Shown piece by piece: positions 33,845 through 42,940 of a DNA stretch of 64,000 nucleotides; position 1 is the first letter of the stretch, and each line of letters opens with the position of its first letter. Below the pieces are notes generated by a model, which searched no databases, had not been told where the DNA came from, and saw only the letters and a program-made list of their open reading frames with translations. The translations under genes and the position numbers were made by a program. Location of the stretch: the NCBI GenBank assembly GCA_031769625.1, contig JAUIMM010000115.1:17066501-17130500 (forward strand), read 5' to 3'. This DNA comes from Taudactylus pleione (Eukaryota > Chordata > Amphibia > Anura > Myobatrachidae).

Positions 33845-35270
33845 GTGAAGTCAAATGTTATGAAGTATCTGTATCCACTTACCAATTTTACTTCACACAC
33901 ATTTGTATGCACCAATTCCAGGGGTGCCTCAGCTCTAGTTGCTGATTTTGGGAAGGGGCAACAGCTTTGTTTGCCTATTAAATCACTCTCATATATTGGT
34001 CTTTCTCGATGACTCATGAATATTTCTGTCACCAGAGTCGTGATTGTTCCAACTTTTGTGGCTGTAACTACCTTGTCTCCAATCCCTGTGACTGTTATAA
34101 GATCACATGTGCTTATTGTAGTGAACCATTTTTGATTGTCACTGAAATGACTAGTGGCACCAGAGTCAATATACCAACAATCTTTTCTGTGACTGTCTGT
34201 GCCACTTAAAGCTTTGTCTGTATAGCATTCACATTTTGAGTTTGCATTCAGATGCTTTGTGTCCTACTTTATGACATATTAAGCACTTATACTTGAATTT
34301 TCTGGAATTCACATCTTTAGTGTGTAATGCAGTATTCTCAGTGGGATGTAGGTCTCAATACCGACATCCGAATCCCGACAAGGGACTTAGATAGGCATCA
34401 ATATACTGACATCTATCTTAATCCCAACGCCGGAATGCTGAAGGATGCCAGCCCGAACAAGGTAAGGCCAGGGTGCCCTTAGCGTTAGCCATGAGGGGAG
34501 GAGGATTAGGTTTAGGGAGAATAGTGGGGTTAGGGCAAAAAGGTATTGGGGTTTAGGCACCCCTAGGGGAGAGGCTTAGGGTTTGGCACCCCCGTGGGGA
34601 GGTTAGAGTTAGGCACCCCCCTGGGAGGGTTAGGTTTATGGGGTGGTAAGGGGGAGTTAGGGTTAGGCACTAAGGGTGAGGTTAGGGTTAGGCACCACTA
34701 AGGGAGGGTTAGGGGGGGAGAGGGGTAGGGATAGGGAACTTACCTGCCCTGTCGGGATCTTCTACCTTTGGGCTGCTGGCGTCGGGATATGAACCGGCAG
34801 CTGTTCAGCTGCCGGGAAGTCATACCCATTCCTTCTCAGCATTTAATTCAACTGGTACACGTTCTTGAAACTGCAGCAGTTTTGTCCTAACAATCTCTGT
34901 TGATAACTTGGCTGTATCAGCTTCTAAAACTACTACTAGTAAATCAAATTCAGACGTTAAGTTCTGTAGCATCGCCATAGCGACCTCCTCGTCATCAACT
35001 CGGACTCCCACAGACAGTAATTGCTAATATATGGACATCATCTTATCGATATAATCATTCATACTTCTGCATTCACTCAATTAAGTATTATACAGTGCCT
35101 CAGATTAATTCTTCTCATAAGACCCTTACCCCTATATGCAGCTTGCAGGGTTGTCCACATGCCATTTTCTGACAACTTTCCATTTATGATAGAATAAACA
35201 TGTTGTTCAACACTTAAACCTATGATTCCCATAGCTTTATCGACATCATCATTAGTATGAAGACTAATGG
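33845..35270 (-). pseudogene. Ty1/copia retrotransposon gag-protease-integrase remnant
   Basis: Reading the minus strand from 35270 downward there is a gag segment (DDVDKA.GIIGLSVEQHVY; then MLQNLTSEFDLLVVVLEADT at 34820-35011). Next comes a CCHC zinc knuckle CLICHKVGHKASEC (34244-34285), then the protease signature WYIDSGATSHFSDNQ (DSGATSH at 34147-34167). An integrase start with PLELVHTNVCEVKLVSGYRY lies at 33850-33960. The order gag-PR-IN and the DSGATSH motif are specific to copia elements. Stops and frameshifts are present, RT and RNase H are missing, no LTRs were found, and a foldback element splits gag from the zinc knuckle. It is dead. Confidence 0.87.
34338..34830. mobile_element. 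Foldback element with TTAGGG-like core, copy 5, inside copia
   Basis: Arms with CAATACCGACATCCGAATCC and GGGATATGAACCGGCAGCTG flank a GGTTAGGGTTAGGCACC core (34480-34735). It separates the copia gag frame (from 34820) from the zinc knuckle (to 34244), so it inserted after the copia element. Confidence 0.68.
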
Positions 35271-36083
35271 GGCCCTAGACAAGATACTGGCTTGAGGAAC
35301 CCTCCATCCCCAGAAAAAGACCTACTGGCTATAAATATATTTTTAAACACACACACATTGGCTCGCTGTCGAGCGGCCATGGTGGTGCCCCCTGGGGATC
35401 CTAATTATGGTGCTGAGTTGGGAGCATATGCAGGAAGTTGGGTCAATAGAGGAGCACCCGTCCAGGAAGCTGTCTCCATTCTCTCCTCTAGTTCCGCCTC
35501 TGGGTATGAAGCTGGAAAGGAAGGAGGCGGATGGATCTTTGATTAGGCGTGCAATGTTTTTTATTGATTGGTCCCTGGGGAGGAGCCAGCCAGCGGGAAC
35601 TAGGGGTAAGTAGTATATTCCTGATTGAATTTCAGGCAAATTTGTTCACTACCACTGCCCACTGGTGGTAACAGTTGACAGGCCCCCCTAGGAGCATATG
35701 CCTTTAGGGCCTAGTGGATAATCTATCCCTGGCCTTCATTCACTATCCAAGTCTAGGCTTGAGATTGGCATCCGTAGGCTTCTGAAAAATCTGCATTAAT
35801 AGCAGGCTTGAGCTGTCACATAACCATCAACCCAGAGGGCAGATGCTCAGCCCCGCCCTCCACTGAAGGAACAAACTGTTTTTATGTTTTTAAAATCTTT
35901 TCACTTTACCTTGTTTCAGTGGTAATCAGGATGCTTGCTCACCATCCACCTGCTGTTGCTAGGTGGCAGTCTTGTTCCCTACAACAAAAAAGTTTGCAGG
36001 TTATAGATTCCTGCACACTACTGTATCTTGCACATCTTGCATCAGTAGAAACTCCAATAAACAGACTAAGATTACCCTTAGAA
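35271..36083. other. Intron, nothing recognised
   Basis: 35340-35640 has overlapping open frames on both strands but no domain, splice context or paired ends. Confidence 0.35.
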
Positions 36084-36250
36084 TCTAAGACCAAGAGAAC
36101 AAGTGGAGAAGTTCACCATAGCAACCAATTAGATTTTACCTATCATTTTATAGAATTTATTAGATAAATGATATTTAGAAACTGATTGGTTGCTACAGTT
36201 TGGGCAACTTCTCCACCTGCCCTCCTTTGAAGGTTTGATACATCTCCTCC
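36084..36250. mobile_element. Palindromic MITE, AGCAACCAATC family, diverged copy
   Basis: GTGGAGAAGTTCACCATAGC plus AACCAATTAGATTT on the left pairs with AAACTGATTGGTTGCTACAG and AACTTCTCCACCTGCCC on the right. The AT-rich loop is about 50 bp. Confidence 0.72.
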
Positions 36251-36854
36251 AATGTTGTAATCTTGGTACTAGCCAAGTCTAGCAACCATTAATGTGTGCA
36301 GTATTAAATAAGTATATTGGAATATAGATAAGCGTTATTTCTTATTTTATAATGTATGTAAATGTACATTCAGATTTTTTTTATGTTGATAGAACTGAAA
36401 TACCTTTATTTTTAGTTTGATATTTGTAAGATTTTCAGGGGTTTATCAATTAGGTACGAGTTAACCGGCACATCAGGTTATGTGCAAAACACCAATCAGG
36501 TGATCCGTGGCGAGCATGGTGCCAGGACATAGGGCTATCATCTCGCGTTTTTGCTCAGTTTCAGTGTTCTGGCACTGAATGTTTTATGAGAAAGGATCTC
36601 TCTTTATTTGTGCTAGTTTATAATGTTACATGTACATGTGTGTACATGTTACATGTTTGTATGATCACACTATGTATGATCTTCCCAACTGTACTGTGCT
36701 CGGCAATACAATTACTTTATAAATGAATAATATTATATGTTTTCTGAAGCAAAATTAACTGAGAAAATATTATGTATTAACGGAAATTATATGTAAAATA
36801 TCTCACAAATTGTTGCTTAGTATTTTTAATCTTTTCCTTCATTTTTTGTTGTAG
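36251..36854. other. Intron upstream of PXDC1 penultimate exon
   Basis: AT-rich intron sequence with a T-rich tract before the exon. The TGTACATGT-rich stretch at 36625-36660 is a small local repeat. No other feature. Confidence 0.4.
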
Positions 36855-36966
36855 AAATTATGAGATCCAACGGCTTTTGTTTAGCCAACACAGAAACAAT
36901 AGTCATCGACCACAGCCTTCCCCATGTTAAAGATCCTGACTTGGATGTAGATTCAACGGATCATTT
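36855..36966 (+). CDS. PXDC1: PXDC1 coding exon (penultimate)
   Basis: The acceptor is a T-rich tract ending GTTGTAG and the donor is GTGAGT. After two bases that complete a Glu codon, the exon encodes 36 residues starting [20 protein letters not shown], followed by an acidic stretch ([12 protein letters not shown]). It ends with two bases (TT) that complete a Leu codon with the first base of the next exon. The Asn-Gly-Phe-Cys-Leu-Ala-Asn-Thr-Glu segment agrees with vertebrate PXDC1 as I remember it. The acidic part looks less conserved, as expected for a tail outside the folded PX domain. Only one of the three frames is open across the exon. It lies 35 kb from the upstream coding exon, inside repeat-dense DNA, and is intact. 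Confidence 0.92.
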
Positions 36967-37374
36967 GTGAGTATATTACACGTACAGCAATGAAACTTTG
37001 TCCTATTTGTGTGTTCTTGCCAAAGTATCTTATTTCTAGTCTACAAGTTCAAGCTCTCAGCAGCAACCTCACTTCGGCATGCAAATTAATATCACAGCAT
37101 AGGGGAAGCAGCTACTCATCATTGCCTCCTGTTACAATAAAATATCTAATTGTGTCCACTAGCCAGATAAGAGTATCAAAATGAACTCCTCTTTACCTAT
37201 AGCATAATGGTGGTCATACTAAAGGGTGAGGGGATCTGAGCCTGCTCACATTCTTCAGCATGTTAAATCTGAACGATAGTGTAAAGTTTGGTGCCGCGAC
37301 ATGAGCTGCTGACCACAATCTATTTGCTAACTACAAACATCTAAATATTCATAATCAGCAGCTCACATTTCAGG
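36967..37374. other. Start of last intron, nothing recognised
   Basis: Begins with the GTGAGT donor. No paired ends or coding similarity. Confidence 0.4.
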
Positions 37375-37592
37375 GCCTGATTCTGAGTCAGGCTCAAAGT
37401 GGCTGTAGCTGTGGCCAGCCGTGGAAGCCAGATTTCAATTTTATGCTAATACCAGTTTCCGCAGGGTTAATGCAGGGGATCGTGCACATGCAAGCAGAAA
37501 TCCGTGGTGCCCTATGATTTTACTTCAGCTGCCATACCTGTCATCACTAGTATCTGCACTTGCTTCACTCACATGCTAGGTGCAAGAGCTCT

Positions 37593-39000
37593 GGGCCTGA
37601 ATCAGAGTTGGGAATAGAGAAAGAGATAGCACTTAACTGTGTACTTGGACAAACCATGTTGCAATGCAAGGGGTGTAAAATACATAATTATTTTTTTTGC
37701 ATGCAGGGTAAATACTGGCTGCGTTTACATGTAGCCCACAAATACTGCACAGCTTTATTATTACTCTACAATTTAGATCACAGAAAAAAGAAGATTCCCT
37801 CCAGCACACTGCAGCAATATTAGCAAAAATACTTGAATCCTACATGATAATAGAAATTCAGAGGTATTGGTTGCATACATTTGCAAATATATGACTAAGC
37901 GCCGGGCCAGCGTCAAGGCTCCTCTATACCGGCGTCCCTAACATTAAGGGGTTCACGTCCGAGGCGCAGAGCAGCCCAAAAGAACCCAGCCAAGGACCAC
38001 TCCCAGGGCATCACACGAAAAATGGAAGAAAGGTGATAGTGAAGTGTAAAGTATAGATCTGTCAAGATAATCAATAAGTGTTAATATAATAAGAAAGAAT
38101 TAAAATTACATAAATAATAAACAAACAAGTGGAAAGGTAATGTAAAAATATCTATGTGAATTACGTGGTGATGCCCTGAAAAAGGCCCAGCCAGAGCCAC
38201 TTCGGGGGCCCCACGCCCCCAAACGCTCACCCCAAAATAATTATTGCTACAAAATAGTGGCACCCACTCTGGGTCATATAATTACAATTAATGTACTGCA
38301 TGATAACAGCACATGTATAAGCTGAGAGCCGACTCACCTAGGAGGTACCTCAAAAACCTCCAAATGGCACTATACGGACCAGCACATCCTCCCAATGCTG
38401 GCTCCTTTAATGCCTTTCAGGTGGTCGCTCACATCAGTTTAATGATATTGCTCAGGTGCTTGTAAAGGGCGGGGTTTATACTGAACCACAGAAAAAAGAA
38501 GATTCCCTCCAGCACACTGCAGCAATATTAGCAAAAATATTTGAATCCTACATGATAATAGAAATTCAGAGGTATTTGTTGCATACATTTGCAAATATAT
38601 GATTAAGCGCCGAGCCAGCGTCAAGGCTCCTCCTCGGACGTGAACCAGCGTCCCGGGTTCACGTCCGAGGCGCAGAGCAGCCCAAAAGAACCCAGCCAAG
38701 GACCACTCCCAGGGCATCACACGAAAAATGGAAGAAAGGTGATAGTGAAGTGTAAAGTATAGATGTGTCAAGATAATCAATAAGTGTTAATATGATAAGA
38801 AAGAATTTAAATTACATAAATAATAAACAAACAAATGGAACTTTCTATCTACAATTTAGATGTCAGTTTGGACACCTCCCTCCCAAATCTAAATCTCTCT
38901 GCACATTTTAAATCTGCCACACCTGCAGTGCAACATGGTTTCACCAAGATGATCAGTTGAGAGAGATATCTCTCTCTATTCCCAACTCTGAATCAGGCCC
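37593..39000. mobile_element. GGGCC-terminus MITE, family D, carrying a 1.07-kb insertion
   Basis: The inverted ends GGGCCTGAATCAGAGTTGGG and CCCAACTCTGAATCAGGCCC are perfect. TCT is duplicated on both sides (37590-37592, 39001-39003). Without the insertion at 37779-38847 the element is about 340 bp. Its interior is unrelated to families A-C. Confidence 0.88.
37779..38847. mobile_element. 1.07-kb insertion with terminal direct repeats, 14-bp TSD
   Basis: The 14-bp word TCTACAATTTAGAT is perfectly duplicated at 37765-37778 and 38848-38861. The insertion begins and ends with about 355-bp direct repeats (37779-38133 and 38487-38839), starting CACAGAAAAAAGAAGATTCC. A 350-bp middle part lies between them. 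A long target duplication fits target-primed or similar retrotransposition. Tandem repeats around a short middle suggest a non-autonomous Penelope-like or LTR-derived unit. No coding similarity is visible, so the class is open. Confidence 0.75.
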
Positions 39001-39397
39001 TCTGTCAGAAACAGGCTTCCGTCCCTGTACACACGCCTCAGAATTGCACAGAGCTTTAGATACAGGCCCATGACACTCCCACATGATAGGGCGGCTCTGT
39101 GTGGTCATATTGTCGCCACCCAGTTGCTACCCCAAAACGCCCAATTTCACGGAAAGATAGAGCTGGCCAAGACTTGCTTTTCTATACTGGTGCATCAGTC
39201 AATGCGTCTTTTATCATACTGTTATTATGCTATGCTTTTTTTCCGTGGAGTTAAATAACCCCAAACAGCAAACAATAAAACAAGCTGAGAATATTCAAAG
39301 CAAAAGAATACAGAAGTGTGTATTGCACCTTGATGTGCACATACATGGCCAGGTTATCTGTTCACTGGCAAAACAGGATTCCTTGATGATTAGCAGT

Positions 39398-40430
39398 CAT
39401 CAGTGGTGGGCTCTGCCAGGGGGCAGGGTGCAATCTGCCCCCCGGGCCGGTCTTTGCTGGGCTGGTCCCTACGTTGACCCGCTGCCGCGATCGGAGCTGA
39501 GCTCCGATTGGGCAGCTATAGCCGGCCCGAGGGTCGCATGCGGCCGACATCCCTGCCACGTTCGGAGCACAGCTCCAATCGGGCAGTACAGGCTGGCAAC
39601 AGTGGTCTCTGAAGCGATCAGAAGCCTCTGATCGCTTCAGAGGCAGCGTTCCCAGTGATCCAGCGCACGGGTGACGTCATGACATCACCCACGTCGAGCA
39701 GAGCCTGCGCCTGCCAATCTGGATCTAATTAGATCCAGTCAGTGGCAGCTTCTACGCAGGACGGCGTGGACTGGAGCGGTGCCCGGCGGCCGTCATGAAG
39801 AAAGGTAAATACTGCACAGACAGGTGAGTGGGGCGTGTTCTATACTGGGAGGGGGCACAGCATAAGGGGCGTACTTGGGGGCACAAAATAAGGGGCATTA
39901 TGGGGGCTCTACATAAAGGGACATTATTGGAGGCACTACTAAGGGCATTACTGGGGGCTCTGCATAAAGGGGCATTACTGGGGGCTCTGCATAAGGGGCA
40001 TTATTGGGGGCACTACTAAGGGTATTACTGAGGGCTCTGCATAAAGGGGCATTACTGGGGGCTCTGCATAAGGGGCATTACTGGGGGTACAACATAAGGG
40101 GCATTACTGGGGGCTCTGCATAAGGAGCTCTATTAAGGACATTACTGGGGGCACAACATAAGGGGCATTACTGGGGGCTCTGCATAAGGAGCACTACTAA
40201 GGACATTACTAGGGGCTCTGCATAAGGGGCTTTACTGGGGGCTCTGCATAAGGCACACTACTAAGGACATTATTTGGGGCTCTGCATAAGGGGCCTTCCT
40301 GGGGGCTCTGTATAAAGGGGCACTACTAAGGCCATTACTGGGGGCTCTGGGGCATTACTGGGGGCTCTGCATAAGGGGCACTACTAAGGACATTACTGGG
40401 GGCACAACATAAGAGGACAATAACCTCTTT
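39398..40430. mobile_element. Second minisatellite-bearing hAT-like element (partial)
   Basis: It shares CCTCTGATCGCTTCAGAGGC, TTCCCAGTGATCCAGCGC, GGGTGACGTCATGAC and GATCTAATTAGATCCAGTCA with the element at 14396. It is followed by the same type of minisatellite. No matching right terminus is seen before the DIRS element begins. Confidence 0.6.
39845..40420. repeat. Minisatellite with ATTACTGGGGGCTCTGCATA units
   Basis: About 20 units of 25-35 bp built from GGGGGCTCTGCATAAGGGGC and ATTACTGGGGG, with ACTACTAAGGACATTACTGG higher-order groups. It is related in motif to the array at 15029 but shows a GGCTCT variant in place of GGCACT. Confidence 0.88.
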
Positions 40431-41839
40431 AAGTAAGTGCTAAAGGTATTCTTTCTACTTCAGGGTCCATAGGGTATCCACAGGATACCTTGGGGTATAG
40501 GCGATGGCGGCAGACATCCAGGCACCACAGAGTTAAATTTTCAGCCTCCCAGGATGCACTGGGGTCACTCTCCTATACCCCGCCCCCGAGCCTCAGGCCA
40601 CTCAGTTTTCGTAGGTGCCTGGCCGGACCAGTCGCACCGTACAGAGGGGGGTCTTTTTAAGGCCCCTGAATATTTCTTCGCAGCTGTGGCTGCACAACTA
40701 GAGTGCTCCAGCATAGGACAGTCAGTATTGACGTCCATGCTGTCACTCCTACACCCCGCCGGTACCAGAACGCCGGTACCGATCCGGGGATGCTGGTAGG
40801 TAGCTGGGGTCACAGCTAGCGGTGATCCCCGGCTACCTGGACTGTGGCCGGATGCACGGGGAACAAGGTAAGCGGCGGGGTCCCGCGGTGGGCACCCGCC
40901 GGTAACACAGTCCTGTTTGGTCCCCAGGCAGGGGGCTCCCTGGGGACCGGCTGCGCGTGGGGCCAGGTACTGATCCTGCGCCTTCCACTAGACCACCAGG
41001 GACAGCGGGCTGCAGCATGTGCGGTACAGCGCGGCGTCCCAGGGGTTGATAGCACGCCAGGGGAGAATGCCTTCCCTGTCTCACAGCCGGCGTCTCCCCC
41101 GCTGCACAGTGCCATTCCACAGCGGTCTGAGCGGGCTGTGTCAGCGCTCCTCCCCCGGGCCCTGCCTTCTCTCTGCTCCTCGGTGGCCATTTTCTCACTA
41201 CATGTGCTGGGGATGGCAAACGCTGCTGGAAGCTGATACAGATGCCATTGCGGTCCGGGTCCCCCGCATACCTCTCCTTCAATTAAGGTCAGTGTATGCA
41301 GCACTGTTTCCTACCAGGCTCTGGTCTGTGTAGTTGATCGCAGTGCCTGTAATGCAGGATGTTATCTGTGCATTGTATGTGACTTAAATGCTAGCGCTGT
41401 TTGCCTGTACTTTCATTTCTGACTGTCACCCTTTTCCTATCCCTGTGCTTCTGCTACAGCCCTTGCGGTGCGGTGTCGCAGGGTGTTTATTACCTCACAG
41501 TAAACGTGGTTTTTCTGTGTGGGTGGTCACATACGCTCCGTTCACACTCCTCATGTCGGAAAGTGAACGAGGATATCCTCTTCCAGCTATAATGTACTGA
41601 TATCATGTGCAGTTAGCGGAGGGATATGTAGACGCTGAGGGTTTATGGAGGGCATGTTGTATTATATATCACGCCCCATTTCTGTCACTGTGCCTGCACA
41701 AAAAAGGGGACCGCCCTCGGCTGGCTAAAATGCTTACAGCCTTTGTGGGCAACGCCCCCTGCGTTTCCCCAAGGGGTTATCGCAGCCTGTGGTGGTCTTA
41801 TCACATGCAGGGGTCCCTGGACAGTTGATGGTACCCCAG

Positions 41840-42520
41840 TGTATCCTGTTTTTCGCCCCCCCAGGTCTCGCAGGAGCCTGTGTGGGTGAATTTATTGTCC
41901 AAATGGTATAGCACCTGATGGACGTTTTACAGGGGGAGTCACCATTTCGGCCTTCTAAACGGCCTTTCGGGTCTCAGACGAGTAAAGACATGACGTCTGA
42001 TGACGGTGACATTATTGACTTTTTCAGACACGAGCCCCTTAGTGCAAACGAGGCGTAGTCTGGGTCTAAAGTCTATATACCTGGCCTTCTACGGCAGTCC
42101 GTACGGCTTTGGTTATTACATCCCCCGTGGCTAAATCCAAATATGCCTTCTTTAAGGATAAGGGTGTTGCCACTGTAATTCCTCTATTTGGTCAGGTGGA
42201 TCATTTAGAGGAGGCGTGGAAAATCCGGGTAAGCGGTTCCAGCCTCAAAAACGGTTGACCTTTTGCATACCCCTTTTGCGGATAATTACATTTCCGAATG
42301 GGAGTTACCTTTACGGGTAGATTCTCATGTTACACGCCTAGTGAGGAGTGCTACGTTGCCCATGCCCTCCAGGTCCTCTTTGAAGGAGGTTCCAGATTGC
42401 AAGGTGCAAATATATCTAAAATCCAATATTCCCTTGCTGGAGGGGCTTCCAGGCCGGCTATGGCCGTGTGCTGGGGGGCCAGAGCCATGGAACACTGAGT
42501 AGGTAACTGGATCTCTGCAC
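41840..42520 (+). pseudogene. DIRS gag-like remnant
   Basis: Short frames in this part include phrases such as DHLEEAW and PSRSSLKEVPDCKVQIYLKS with an LLEGL stretch (42263-42502). They sit where DIRS elements carry gag. The similarity is recalled and loose. Several frames are needed to read through it. Confidence 0.5.
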
Positions 42521-42940
42521 ACTGACTCTCCAGCAGAGCAGGTGGATAGTGGCAAATTCTCAGAGACTTTGCCACGTTCATAATGAGACGGTCTTACATA
42601 TAGCCTACTCCTTTCCAGAATCTCCTCGGCAGCAGTAGCGGCTTGCCGCTCCCTGTGGTTGCGCTCTTGGAAAGCGGACGCAGATTCCATTTGGAATGCT
42701 TTGCCTTTTACGGGACAAGTCCTGTTTGGCCCTCGTCTGGACGCAATTGTGGCCCTGCAGGCAGCAGCTACGTCTGCGTGTCTGCCATCGGCTACAGTCC
42801 CATCAGGGTCTGGGACTTTGTCTTTTCGGCCCTGTGAGGCCAGGGTAAGTCTAAAATACAGCTTTCCAAGACAGTCAGTAGCCAGGAAATCTGCTCAGCC
42901 ATAAGAACAGGCTTGGAGTACAAGACGTCCTACTCCTAAG

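Larger units (their letters stand above)
37377..39070. repeat. Possible GGGCC-type outer element holding the MITE at 37593
   Basis: GGGCCTGATTCTGAGTCAGG begins at 37375-37377. GATACAGGCCCATG lies at about 39059-39072 on the far side of the inner MITE. The two could be the ends of one older element of the same superfamily, but the right terminus is weak. Confidence 0.35.

Noticed and set aside
40844..41304. Overlapping 130-160 codon frames on both strands
   Set aside because: They lie in the GC-rich 5' part of the DIRS element, where stops are rare by composition. No domain is recognised.
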